This document shows, one piece after another, positions 18,064 to 26,859 of a DNA stretch of 64,000 nt. A model generated the notes under the pieces. That model did no database searches. It had not been told where the DNA came from and saw only the letters and a list, made by a program, of their open reading frames with translations. A program made the translations under genes and the position numbers. The stretch spans positions 186,001 through 250,000 of the forward strand of contig NZ_JASHIC010000001.1 in assembly GCF_030056705.1 (NCBI RefSeq). Reading direction: 5' to 3'. The stretch comes from Flectobacillus longus. Lineage in GTDB: Bacteria > Bacteroidota > Bacteroidia > Cytophagales > Spirosomataceae. Each line of letters begins with the position of its first letter. The stretch's first letter is position 1.

Positions 18064-18606
18064 TTGAAAAGACTACTTTCTATATTTCTGGTTTCGTTGC
18101 TCCTATACAATATGATAGGCTTTAGCTTTTTGTATTGTTGGGAAGAATACGGAACCCTATATAAACAAGAGATAAATATCGAAGAATCAGGCGATTATTA
18201 TTGGATAAAACAACCCTTGCAACTACCCTATCAAAATAACTGGACTGAAAGTCGACCCATTGAAGGAAAAGTCAAACATGGTGAAAACCACTATAATTTA
18301 GTAGAGCAACGTTATCAGAATGATACTCTATATACCCTTTGCAAGCTAGACGACAACGCTCGATTTAGATTTATGGAACTGGCGGAACATATCACCGACC
18401 ATGTCAAAGAGCATTCTTCACAAGCGCCATCTGGAAAAAGTAGCTTTTTATTAAAGAATTTACTGAAGGAATATACCTCTATCCAACGCTATACAATTTT
18501 ATATATCTTGGAATGGACAAATCCTTTCAATCGCTCTTGTCACCATTATCAGTTATCAGAAGGCTATATCAACAACTCTTCTCCACCACCAGCTATAGTT
18601 TGTTAA
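18064..18606 (+). CDS. Membrane-anchored hypothetical protein
   Basis: Start taken at TTG 18064, because the promoter lies at 18004-18034; this gives 180 residues beginning with a classical one-span signal/anchor (KRLLSIFLVSLLLYNMIGF). An ATG at 18112 is the fallback start. The rest is hydrophilic with EEYGTLYKQEINIEESGDYY, a region that should face the periplasm, and a possible second hydrophobic stretch (YTILYILEWTNPF). It belongs by pattern to an uncharacterised Bacteroidota family; function unknown. A DoxX-like gene follows in the same direction after 111 bp. Confidence 0.6.
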   Translation: MKRLLSIFLVSLLLYNMIGFSFLYCWEEYGTLYKQEINIEESGDYYWIKQPLQLPYQNNWTESRPIEGKVKHGENHYNLVEQRYQNDTLYTLCKLDDNARFRFMELAEHITDHVKEHSSQAPSGKSSFLLKNLLKEYTSIQRYTILYILEWTNPFNRSCHHYQLSEGYINNSSPPPAIVC

Positions 18607-18717
18607 TTTTCATGTAGCAATAATCATAACTTGGTATCTATATCAAGTCCAATGACCGTATTCTTTATGTTGATGATTAACCTTGCTTGTATAATACAAG
18701 CCTAAAAAATTATAGCC

Positions 18718-19164
18718 ATGAATTTATCCAATACAAATACACATAACGTTACTGTACAATGGTTCAATAGAATTGCTTTGTTTGTAGTTTTCTTTTGGTT
18801 TGGCGCACTGAAGGTACTAGGAGTATCTCCTGCTGAACAAATCGTTAGTCAGCTACACGCTCTGACGCTAGCAAAGTTTATTTCTATCGATACATTCTTA
18901 CCATTTTTAGGGTATTTAGAATGCTTTATTGGCATTATTTGGTTGATACCACGACTCACCAAATTAGCATTTTTCCTATTTTGCTGTCAAATGGCAACCA
19001 CTTTTCTACCCTTATTGCTTATGCCCAACGAAACATGGCAATCTTTATTTGCCTTGAGTCTGCCAGGACAATACATCATCAAAAATGTCGTGCTAATTGC
19101 TTCTGCTTATACGATTTATCGAGCGGGAGACATACAAGTGAAATCATTTCAACAAGAGATATAA
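18718..19164 (+). CDS. DoxX/DUF417-like small membrane protein
   Basis: 148 residues with four hydrophobic segments. FVVFFWFGALKVLGVSPAEQ and LGYLECFIGIIWLIPRL match the DoxX/YkgB-type membrane family, whose members are linked to quinol or redox chemistry or are uncharacterised. It ends 34 bp before a perfect inverted repeat shared with the convergent acyltransferase gene. Confidence 0.72.
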   Translation: MNLSNTNTHNVTVQWFNRIALFVVFFWFGALKVLGVSPAEQIVSQLHALTLAKFISIDTFLPFLGYLECFIGIIWLIPRLTKLAFFLFCCQMATTFLPLLLMPNETWQSLFALSLPGQYIIKNVVLIASAYTIYRAGDIQVKSFQQEI

Positions 19165-19197
19165 ATAGTCAAATTTGAAAATAGATTATCTATTTCA

Positions 19198-19234
19198 AAG
19201 GATACGGCTTTATTTTAATCAAAGCCGTATCCTT
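19198..19234. terminator. Bidirectional terminator-like hairpin
   Basis: Perfect 14-bp arms AAGGATACGGCTTT / AAAGCCGTATCCTT with a 9-nt loop, between convergent genes. T-tracts are weak, so it could also be a simple processing or stability hairpin. Confidence 0.6.
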
Positions 19235-19249
19235 CACATCAAATCCTTT

Positions 19250-20251
19250 CTAATATTTAATATTTTTGCTCCAAATTATAGAAGGTTTTTCTATTAACAT
19301 ATAAACCAAGTAGGCAAATAAGATACAAACTAGATGTGAAAATAAAACGAATCCGATTTTTTCGAATTGACTTGAAATAGGTCTATAATACAAATAAATC
19401 CTTCGCATAACTTCTACTCCAATTATCCAGTGAAATAAATAAAGTGAGTAAGAAATCTTTCCAAGAAAATAAAATAGTTTCGAACGTATATCAAAATTAG
19501 TGTATATGATTATGGCCGTAAAAAGTGCATATATAGTATTGGATTTATGGTGAAAATACCAAATAGCCCCTAATAAAAGTACCCCTAAAACAAGCAAAGT
19601 TCTTCTAGATAGTCGGTTTATATGATGTAAGAAAAGTAATATTCCCAAAGAAAAAAACTCAATAAATTCAAAAATGAAGGTATCAATGGGAAGCCTTAGA
19701 GAAATAAGTTTAAATACTATTATTATTCCTCCCAAAATCCCCAATCGAATCCTAATGTCAGATATCATAATTAATGGGAACAAAAGTGCAATTATAAGAT
19801 AATATTGGAATTCGATTGCCAATGTCCAATAAACTCCTTGAATCCACCCTTTTTGAAAGAAAACATTCAAATAACCAAGATGTAACGATACTGAAGCCCA
19901 GTCGATTTGATAAGGCTGACAGCACCAATACCACATCAATGAGAGTGTTATGAGAGAGAAAATTATCGAAAATAAATAAGGGGGCTCTAAACGAGTAAAT
20001 CGTTTAATTAAAAACTGCAATATTTTAGAAAGTTGATATTTATTTTCATACATGGAATATGGAATGATAAAACCAGAAATTACAAAAAACATTGCTACAC
20101 CCGATCTGCCAGAAATACTAATTGGGAACAAGAGTTTGTAAAAATAGTAATCATCCTTTTTAAAAAAATCTAAGGCGCAAAACAAGTGCATTTGAGTAAC
20201 AGATATAGCGGCGAATCCCCTTAGCCATTCAATTGATTTAATTTGTTTCAT
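19250..20251 (-). CDS. Acyltransferase 3 family membrane protein
   Basis: 333 residues, about ten membrane segments. The N-terminal signature IEWLRGFAAISVTQMHLFC contains the conserved Arg and His of the OafA/NodX-type acyltransferase-3 family, and the motif GVAMFFVISGFIIPYS follows near residue 55. Members O-acetylate cell-surface polysaccharides. No SGNH C-terminal domain is present. It sits in a repeat-flanked islet with another membrane glycosyl-type protein, suggesting surface glycan modification. Confidence 0.83.
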   Translation of the reverse strand: MKQIKSIEWLRGFAAISVTQMHLFCALDFFKKDDYYFYKLLFPISISGRSGVAMFFVISGFIIPYSMYENKYQLSKILQFLIKRFTRLEPPYLFSIIFSLITLSLMWYWCCQPYQIDWASVSLHLGYLNVFFQKGWIQGVYWTLAIEFQYYLIIALLFPLIMISDIRIRLGILGGIIIVFKLISLRLPIDTFIFEFIEFFSLGILLFLHHINRLSRRTLLVLGVLLLGAIWYFHHKSNTIYALFTAIIIYTNFDIRSKLFYFLGKISYSLYLFHWIIGVEVMRRIYLYYRPISSQFEKIGFVLFSHLVCILFAYLVYMLIEKPSIIWSKNIKY

Positions 20252-20289
20252 TACAACAAAATTCGATATAGAAATTATAAGTTAATTTA

Positions 20290-20475
20290 GTTAAGTATTA
20301 ATGCAAAATAAAATTGTATTAATATACTTTAGGTAGTAAGTCGTAGGCGTTAGGCAGAAAAGCTTCTATTACTTCATGAGAAATAGTATCTAACTTTTAG
20401 CCTACGGCATAAAACCTAGTACTTAAAGCGGGTAAAGTAAAAATAATTTTGCCTACTAACTTAAGCAATACATAC
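20290..20475 (+). repeat. Dispersed repeat family C, copy 2
   Basis: TAAGTATTAATGCAAAATAA hairpin, GTAAGTCGTAGGCGTTAGGC, TTTTAGCCTACGGCATAAAA and TTTTGCCTACTAACTTAAGC in the same order as copy 1 at 17590, so the two are direct repeats 2.7 kb apart around three genes. The remaining ~600 bp up to 21060 is very AT-rich with no gene or structure that I can support. Confidence 0.7.
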
Positions 20476-21059
20476 TAATCCATTAGCAAAATATTGGTTT
20501 TTCATTGGTAAAAGCTTAAAGCTTTTGGCGGGAAACATTAACTTTTAGTTTTAATTCAAGATCTTACTTGTCTATATATCTGAATAACAGAAAATATCAT
20601 TAGCCATAAGCCTTACCTATATTAATTGGGCTTTTTAAAAAGAATGATTGAAAATTCTATTGTCAGTAACATAAAGCATTTTGCAAGAAGTAATCCATAA
20701 GTTTAAATAAGAATCAATAGAACTCTCGTGTAGTTTTTTCTATAAAATTTCTAGAGATAAAGCTTAAATTGATTGAGCATAGTTTGATATTTTGAGGGAG
20801 TATTTCAGCTTTCATTTGACAGTAAATATAATTGTACTATCAGAATTTTAAAGGAAAGGATGAGTAACTACAATTAATAAATCAACGCTCTTGACGTATA
20901 TAAACTTTAGCTTGATATCTTTAATTCAAAGATTGTAATTATTTTTTATTTAAAGAAGGAATTAATATACAATCGATGATTTTTCAAGAAAAACATCAAA
21001 AATACTCTCATTTAGAATTTATTTCTGACCGTCTGATTTTAAATTTGAATAATCTTTCA

Positions 21060-21094
21060 TTTGCCTAAAGTCATTAAAAAATTATATATCTTTG
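21060..21094 (+). promoter_or_regulatory. Candidate promoter
   Basis: TTTG near 21060, about 23 nt, TATCTTTG at 21087-21094. The spacer is a little long. It overlaps the TTG at 21092, so the ATG at 21167 is the more credible start. Confidence 0.45.
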
Positions 21095-21166
21095 TTATCA
21101 AGAATTATTTTTCATATTCTGCACAATTTCATCATATCAATTCTAACACTTATTATTGCTTCTAAA

Positions 21167-22345
21167 ATGACATTAATTTCTACAATTAATAGACTTGAAA
21201 ATCGTTTATCTCAAGTATTTTCTAGTTCTACATGGTTATATAAAATTTTACTTATAAGTATCATCATCTCAACATTAAGTGCCTTTCCTCGTTATGATTA
21301 TATTTACGAATTTCAAAACCTTCGTAAGGATCCACATGGTGCATGGGGTATCTTGTGTATGAGGTCAGCTAATTTGATGGACTCAAGCATTCTAGCAGAT
21401 GGAGACAGTCACACTCGCAAGCTCACTTTTAGATTGGTTTTACCAATATTATTGAAGCTCTTTCATCAAAATGTTTGGTACATTGTTGTTCTACAAACTC
21501 TATTAGGCATATTCATGATGTACTTAATAGCTAAAATTATTTATCAGCTCACTTCAAATAAATTAACTACATTTTACTTTACATTAGCTACCACAAGTAT
21601 CTATTTTGGCATATCTGCTTTTTGGGAGTTAGGAGGATTCGGAGACTCTTTTGCCTATGGCATGTTGATTATTGCAATGTATTATCGCAATCCAATTATT
21701 ATTTTTGGGGCAATTACTATTGCATCTTGGACAGATGAGCGTGGGTTTATTGCAGGCGGTTATGTTCTATTTTGGTGGTTATGTAGAAACTCTATAGAAA
21801 CAAAAATGGGGCTTAAAGACTTACTTAACAATATTTTCAGTAAACAAACATTCGCAATTATTGCATCTTGGATTGGATATATATTGTTAAGAGTATGGCT
21901 GACAAAATACTATAATCTTAACGTAGACACACACCAAATTGGAGGATTTATGCTTGGACCAGAACACAGCTCTAGTATTGGTTTAGGGCTTTGGACAAGC
22001 TTAGAAGGTTTTTGGATTTTTATTTTGCTTACTGGTATTATTATGATTGGGAATTGGAATGAAATGCGTATCGTATTCTGGGGATATTCTTGTTTAATTG
22101 TATTTCTCTGCCTTACTAGCTGTATGGTTTCTGATATAAATCGAAGTATTTCATACGGTTACCCATTAATATTACTGGGTATGGTATTTTTGACAAAGTA
22201 TCTTACTAAGAAAGAATTACACTATTTTACTGCTTTGATTGCTGTAATTTGTTTAATTCATCCTCTTTTAATGACTTTTGGTTCGAATCTAGTGGTCTGG
22301 GCGTATCCTCTCCCATATCAAATGATTATCTTCTTTTTCAGGTAA
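21167..22345 (+). CDS. Polytopic membrane protein, possibly GT-C glycosyltransferase-like
   Basis: 392 residues from ATG 21167. About ten hydrophobic segments with a long first extracytoplasmic loop (DGDSHTRKLTFRLVLPILLK), whose acidic-then-Arg pattern followed by a membrane segment is typical of GT-C type, lipid-linked-sugar enzymes. That is inference from architecture; no defined family motif can be confirmed. The base composition is lower in GC than neighbouring genes and the gene lies in a repeat-rich islet, so recent acquisition is possible. Confidence 0.6.
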   Translation: MTLISTINRLENRLSQVFSSSTWLYKILLISIIISTLSAFPRYDYIYEFQNLRKDPHGAWGILCMRSANLMDSSILADGDSHTRKLTFRLVLPILLKLFHQNVWYIVVLQTLLGIFMMYLIAKIIYQLTSNKLTTFYFTLATTSIYFGISAFWELGGFGDSFAYGMLIIAMYYRNPIIIFGAITIASWTDERGFIAGGYVLFWWLCRNSIETKMGLKDLLNNIFSKQTFAIIASWIGYILLRVWLTKYYNLNVDTHQIGGFMLGPEHSSSIGLGLWTSLEGFWIFILLTGIIMIGNWNEMRIVFWGYSCLIVFLCLTSCMVSDINRSISYGYPLILLGMVFLTKYLTKKELHYFTALIAVICLIHPLLMTFGSNLVVWAYPLPYQMIIFFFR

Positions 22346-22390
22346 TTCAGCATACGACTCCATTTAATATTGGTTATCTCAAGCACTAAA

Positions 22391-22500
22391 AATGAGTCAT
22401 TCCCAATTTAGTGTTTGATTGATTGCTTCTAATCTACATTTTATTAGCACAGACGCAATATTTTGCGTCTAAATATGAATCATTCTGAAATATAGTGATC
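22391..22500. repeat. Family A repeat, partial copy
   Basis: AATGAGTCATTCCCAATTTA, TTAGTGTTTGATTGATTGC and AGACGCAATATTTTGCGTCT (inverted repeat), then CATTCTGAAATATAGTG. Confidence 0.65.
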
Positions 22501-22540
22501 TTAGCTATTTTAGAACGAGATAGGTATATTACCAGAAACA

Positions 22541-22730
22541 TGAGTTATCCCTACTTTAGCGATTTAGTAATTGAGCGCATAAGTGATTCTTTTTAATCTT
22601 CATTTTACTAGTAGAAGTGCACTTTTAAAATGCCATCATACTAAAATTTAATATGAAAAAAGGCGTTCGAAATGAGTTTTTCGAACGCCTTTTTTCATAA
22701 ACAGTAAATAAATGCCTAGCATTTGAGTAC
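22541..22730 (+). repeat. Family A repeat, copy 2 (most similar to copy 1)
   Basis: TGAGTTATCCCTACTTTAGC, GATTTAGTAATTGAGCGCAT, ATAAGTGATTCTTTTTAATC, then the terminator hairpin and CATAAACAGTAAATAAATGC, matching copy 1 at 922-1105 throughout. Confidence 0.75.
22656..22695. terminator. Terminator hairpin within family A repeat
   Basis: Perfect 17-bp arms AAAAAAGGCGTTCGAAA around TGAGTT with A and T tracts; bidirectional. Confidence 0.7.
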
Positions 22731-22734
22731 TTTT

Positions 22735-22862
22735 CCCCAAAATTTGGGATGACTCATGTTTGATAAAGCTTTAGACGCAAAGCATTGCATCTAAACTACT
22801 AGAACATATATTTTAAAAATAATCACTCCATCTCAACTCACTAAATTAGAGATGACTTATGT
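22735..22862 (-). repeat. Family A repeat, inverted partial copy
   Basis: TTTAGACGCAAAGCATTGC, AATAATCACTCCATCTCAAC and CTAAATTAGAGATGACTTA, i.e. family A words on the opposite strand. With copy 2 it forms an inverted pair just downstream of nspC. Confidence 0.6.
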
Positions 22863-22867
22863 TACTT

Positions 22868-24058
22868 TTACAATCTATCTTTAAAACTTTCGTATCCAAA
22901 AGATTTAACCAATTCAAAAGTATCGTTTTCTCTCCAAATACCAATGGAAGGAAGATTAACGCCATTGAAAGTGGTAGTTTTTACCATCGTATAGTGAATC
23001 ATATCATCAAATACGATAGAATCACCAATTTTTAGTTCTTGGTCAAACGAGTAATCTCCATAGAAGTCACCCGCCAAACAAGTCATACCACCAAAACGAT
23101 AGGTTGGTTTGCCCTCCACAGGTTCGTGGTGAGCTCCCAAAATTCTTGGTTTATAAGGCATTTCTAGCGTATCAGGCATGTGTGCTGCAAAACTCACATC
23201 CAAAATAGCGGCATTTATTCCTTGTGAGTCAATAATATCCATCACCGTAGAAGTCAAATATCCTGTTCTCCAACCTACTGCTGAGCCTGGCTCTAGAATT
23301 ATTTTAAGATGAGGGAAACGAGCTTTGAGGTTTTTCAGTACAGAAATCAAATGCTCTGGCTCATAATCAGCACGGGTAATTAAGTGCCCTCCACCTAAGT
23401 TCAACCATTTGGCTTGTTCCAATAAATCGCCAAAACGCTCTACAATAGCATTCAAAGTACGCTCCAAAGTATATGAATCGTTTTCGCATAGAGTATGAGA
23501 GTGCAAACCTTCAATGCCTTCTGGCAAAGTGTCTCCTAATTGATTGCGAGTAATACCCAAGCGAGAGCCCGCAATACACGGATTATACATATCTGTCTCA
23601 ACTTCAGAGTATTGAGGATTGATACGCAAACCGCAGCTAATACCATTGGCACGTGCTCTTTCACCAAAAGTATTATATTGATTCAATGAGTTGAAAGTGA
23701 TATGGCTCGAATAAGACATCAATTCGTCAAATTCACGCTCCAAATAAGCGGGGGCATATACGTGAGCTTTGGCTTTCATTTCCTCAAAACAAAGACGAGC
23801 TTCGTTGAGTGAACTTGCAGTAGCACCAGCCAAATATTGACGTACCATCGGGAAAGTACTATACATCGAAAAGCCTTTAAGCGCACAAATAATCTCGATT
23901 CCTGCTTGTTCCTGTACATATTTGAGAAGTGTTAGGTTCTTTCTCAAAAGTTGGTCTTCGATTACATAACAAGGCGAAGGAATTTGTGAAAAATCAATCA
24001 TCTGATAAGATATTCTTGGTTGAAATGGTTTGTTGTTGAACTGAACCGTTGGTTTCAT
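22868..24058 (-). CDS. nspC: Carboxynorspermidine/carboxyspermidine decarboxylase
   Basis: 396 residues, a fold-III PLP enzyme of the alanine-racemase type. The PLP lysine is Lys61 in CALKGFSMYSTFP, followed by GLRINPQYSEVETDMYNP, the LHSHTLCENDSY loop, GGGHLITRADY and the phosphate-binding EPGSAVGWRTG; the dimer-partner FGGMTCLAGDFYGDY segment is present. It decarboxylates carboxy(nor)spermidine, the second step of the alternative spermidine route. The cognate dehydrogenase is at 5600-6814. A TAATTTTG box at 24119-24112 (minus strand) may be the -7 element. Confidence 0.93.
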   Translation of the reverse strand: MKPTVQFNNKPFQPRISYQMIDFSQIPSPCYVIEDQLLRKNLTLLKYVQEQAGIEIICALKGFSMYSTFPMVRQYLAGATASSLNEARLCFEEMKAKAHVYAPAYLEREFDELMSYSSHITFNSLNQYNTFGERARANGISCGLRINPQYSEVETDMYNPCIAGSRLGITRNQLGDTLPEGIEGLHSHTLCENDSYTLERTLNAIVERFGDLLEQAKWLNLGGGHLITRADYEPEHLISVLKNLKARFPHLKIILEPGSAVGWRTGYLTSTVMDIIDSQGINAAILDVSFAAHMPDTLEMPYKPRILGAHHEPVEGKPTYRFGGMTCLAGDFYGDYSFDQELKIGDSIVFDDMIHYTMVKTTTFNGVNLPSIGIWRENDTFELVKSFGYESFKDRL

Positions 24059-24177
24059 TTGATAAACCTATTTTAACTAAATTAGTTCAGCACCCAATTA
24101 CTAATAAGGTGCAAAATTACCAAGAATCCATGAACCTTAGATTAAGAATTTAAAAAATGATGAAAATCAAAACAAAA

Positions 24178-24197
24178 GGGCGATGATTTCGCCCTCG
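24178..24197 (-). terminator. Terminator of the uronate operon
   Basis: GAGGGCGA AATCA TCGCCC on the minus strand followed by TTTTGTTTTGATTTT, just after the kdgF stop codon. Confidence 0.75.
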
Positions 24198-24213
24198 GTA
24201 TCCTCAAAATATA

Positions 24214-24552
24214 TTACACAAAATCTTCACGAAATGGCGCAAATACATCTACCAGCACACCTGCCTCCAAAGCCACTGCTCCATGTACAATATGAGGAGG
24301 AATATAATAAGTATCACCTTGTTTGAGGACTTCGGTTTTTCCTTCAATGGTTATCTCAAATGCCCCGCTTTCTACATAACTAATTTGTGTATGATAGTGG
24401 CTATGCAATGACCCAATCGCTCCTTTTTCAAAGGCTACTTTAACCATCATGACATGATTGTCATAACTCATGACTTTACGACGTAACCCCTCGCCTACTA
24501 TTTCCCAAGCAAGGTCTTCGTCATGAACAAATCTTTTTCCAAATTGTGACAT
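24214..24552 (-). CDS. kdgF: KdgF-like cupin, unsaturated uronate ring-opening enzyme
   Basis: 112 residues from ATG 24552 (MSQFGKRFVHDEDLAWEIVG); the upstream extension to 24615 is low-complexity and rejected. The cupin metal ligands appear in SLHSHYHTQISYVESG and HIVHGAVALEAG, and the C-terminal DVFAPFREDFV is characteristic of KdgF. KdgF converts 4,5-unsaturated galacturonate from pectin lyase and GH105 products to 5-keto-4-deoxyuronate (DKI). Context with a GH105 enzyme and ExuT supports this over a generic cupin. Last gene of the locus on this strand. Confidence 0.85.
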   Translation of the reverse strand: MSQFGKRFVHDEDLAWEIVGEGLRRKVMSYDNHVMMVKVAFEKGAIGSLHSHYHTQISYVESGAFEITIEGKTEVLKQGDTYYIPPHIVHGAVALEAGVLVDVFAPFREDFV

Positions 24553-24817
24553 AGCTGATTTTTGTGAATTGTGAGTTATGAATTGTGAATTAGTAGTGTA
24601 CGAAGGATTTCTCACAATTTCAGATTTGGGATTTCTGATTTCGGAGATAAAGTAAAATATCTTTATTTTTTACAAAACATAGAATATTACATCTTCGAAA
24701 GCCAACATCCGATATCCGAAATAGTTACTTTGTCCTTTTACAAAATTAGCCAGCAACACATATAAGCATCACTGGCTAATCCATTCACGTTTTTAACAAG
24801 ATTTTACTAATAGAATT

Positions 24818-26101
24818 TTACAATTCTACTTTCTCCATTTTAGGAGCAAACAAGTGCATTAATCCCCACGCTAATAAGTAGGCAAAACCACACACAATAA
24901 AGATGATATTATAACCTGCTGTGATATTTCCAGCTTCTTTGTATGAATCCAAAATAGTACCTACCATTAATGGGAAAAGGATACCACCTATTGAGCCAGC
25001 CATACCACCAATACCTACAACAGAAGAAACGGCTTTTTTGGGGAACATATCCGAAGCCGTCGTAAAGATGTTGGCACTCCACGCTTGGTGAGCTGCCGCC
25101 GCAATACTAATCAATACTACCGCTTGCCAAATATTGGAACAATACTGAGCCGCCATAATTGGCACAACTGCCAAGGCAAAACTCAACATCGCTACTTTAC
25201 GAGCTTTGAATACTGGCCATCCTTTGTTTATCAAGAAACCTGACACATAACCACCACCAATACTACCAATCGTTGTGGCAGTATAAACGATAATTAGTTC
25301 TAAAGATGGTTTTTTCAAATCTAATTGGAAAGTTTCTGCAAAATATGAAGGCAACCAATACAAGAAGAACCACCAAATTGGGTCGGTTAACATTTTTCCA
25401 AAAACAAAAGCCCAAGTTTGACGAATTCCGAACAATTGAGCCCATTTTACAGGTTTTTCATCAGATGTCGATACCTCATCCTCGTCACTTTGGATATAGG
25501 CTAATTCTTCTGGAGTAACAGACTTATGGGTTGTTGGATTGTCGTAGCTCATTACCCAGAAAATAACCCAAATAAAGCCTACGCCACCAGTTACCATAAA
25601 AGCCACTTGCCAACCCCAAACTGCCAAAATCCATGGCACCATCAATGGCGCTACTACAGCACCAATATTAGCGCCTGAATTAAAAATTCCAGTTGCTAAA
25701 GCACGTTCTTTTTTAGGAAACCATTCGGCAATACTTTTGATTGCTGCGGGGAAGTTTCCTCCTTCGCCCAAACCTAATAAAGCTCTGAAAGCACCAAAAC
25801 CCAATGTACTGGTAGCAGCAGCAGTTAAAACGCCAGCAGTACTCCACCAAATTACGGCTACTAAATACCCTAGTTTCGTACCAATTTTATCAATAATACC
25901 ACCCGACAACACCAAGCCAATTGCATAAGCTGCTTGAAATGCCATTACTAGGTTACTATAATCTTTTTCGTTCCAGTCAAATTCTTTTTCCAAGGTTGGC
26001 TTTAATAAAGCAATCACTTGGCGGTCAAGATAACTGATGGTTGTTGCAAAAAACAAAAGGGCTACAATGACCCAACGATAACTTCCTACCTTTTTTTCCA
26101 T
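24818..26101 (-). CDS. exuT: MFS hexuronate transporter (ExuT-like)
   Basis: 427 residues, twelve membrane segments. The anion/hexuronate-cation symporter signature is visible in SYLDRQVIALLKPTLEKEF (about residues 25-43), GLGEGGNFPAAIKSIAEW (around 111-128) and the second-half WFFLYWLPSYFAETF. The family imports galacturonate and glucuronate with protons. It lies 5 bp after kdgA and before kdgF, so the same transcript probably carries import and metabolism of uronates. Confidence 0.87.
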   Translation of the reverse strand: MEKKVGSYRWVIVALLFFATTISYLDRQVIALLKPTLEKEFDWNEKDYSNLVMAFQAAYAIGLVLSGGIIDKIGTKLGYLVAVIWWSTAGVLTAAATSTLGFGAFRALLGLGEGGNFPAAIKSIAEWFPKKERALATGIFNSGANIGAVVAPLMVPWILAVWGWQVAFMVTGGVGFIWVIFWVMSYDNPTTHKSVTPEELAYIQSDEDEVSTSDEKPVKWAQLFGIRQTWAFVFGKMLTDPIWWFFLYWLPSYFAETFQLDLKKPSLELIIVYTATTIGSIGGGYVSGFLINKGWPVFKARKVAMLSFALAVVPIMAAQYCSNIWQAVVLISIAAAAHQAWSANIFTTASDMFPKKAVSSVVGIGGMAGSIGGILFPLMVGTILDSYKEAGNITAGYNIIFIVCGFAYLLAWGLMHLFAPKMEKVEL

Positions 26102-26106
26102 AGTTT

Positions 26107-26775
26107 TTATTTAGATAAGCTTGCCACCGTTTCCATCAAGCTAGCTACGGTTTGCTGAATTTGATTAAAATCTTTATTTGCTAAAACGGCACTTGGAAAC
26201 AATTGCGAGCCCATTCCAACTGCAGTTACTCCTGCATTAAACCATGTTGTAAGACTTTCAGTTGTTGGTTCTACTCCTCCAGTTACCATTACTTTCACCT
26301 TTGGCATTGGACCTTTCATTGATTTTACAAAACCTGGGCCAACAACATTCCCAGGGAAGATTTTAACTACAGTAGCCCCTAATTCTGTTGCTTGATAAAT
26401 TTCATTCAAAGTACAAGCACCAGGGTACCAAGCAATATTTTTTTCTTGACACAATGCTCCTACTTCAGCAGTTGTTACTGGTTGTACTACAAAATCGGCC
26501 CCTACTTCGATAAACTTAGCAGCTTGTTCTGCTTTGAAAATCGTACCGATACCGATTGCCATATCTGGGCAATTTTCACGAATAAAAGGCACTAATGCTG
26601 TAAAAGTTGCCAAAGCACTTTCGCCACGATTGGTAAACTCAAATGCGCGCATACCACCATCATAACAAGCTTTGATGATAGCTTGGGTTAAAGCTAAATC
26701 TTCATGGTAAAAAACGGGAACAACTGGATACTTTGCAATAAGTTGGTCAACCGTTGTACTATCAAAAAAGGCCAT
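26107..26775 (-). CDS. kdgA: 2-dehydro-3-deoxyphosphogluconate aldolase (KDPG/KHG aldolase)
   Basis: 222 residues from ATG 26775 (MAFFDSTTVDQL); the frame extends to 26808. A class I aldolase TIM barrel with the Schiff-base lysine in VVKIFPGNVVGPGF, the acidic catalytic residue in RAFEFTNRG and GGVEPTTESLTTWFNAGV near the end. It splits KDPG to pyruvate and glyceraldehyde-3-phosphate, the last step of the uronate route. Between kdgK (84 bp upstream) and exuT (5 bp downstream). Confidence 0.92.
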   Translation of the reverse strand: MAFFDSTTVDQLIAKYPVVPVFYHEDLALTQAIIKACYDGGMRAFEFTNRGESALATFTALVPFIRENCPDMAIGIGTIFKAEQAAKFIEVGADFVVQPVTTAEVGALCQEKNIAWYPGACTLNEIYQATELGATVVKIFPGNVVGPGFVKSMKGPMPKVKVMVTGGVEPTTESLTTWFNAGVTAVGMGSQLFPSAVLANKDFNQIQQTVASLMETVASLSK

Positions 26776-26859
26776 TTTATATTTCTTAATTAAAATTGAG
26801 AGGAACAATAAAAATTGATTGAGTAAACCATGAGTAATTGCTCACAGCTCATTCAATAC

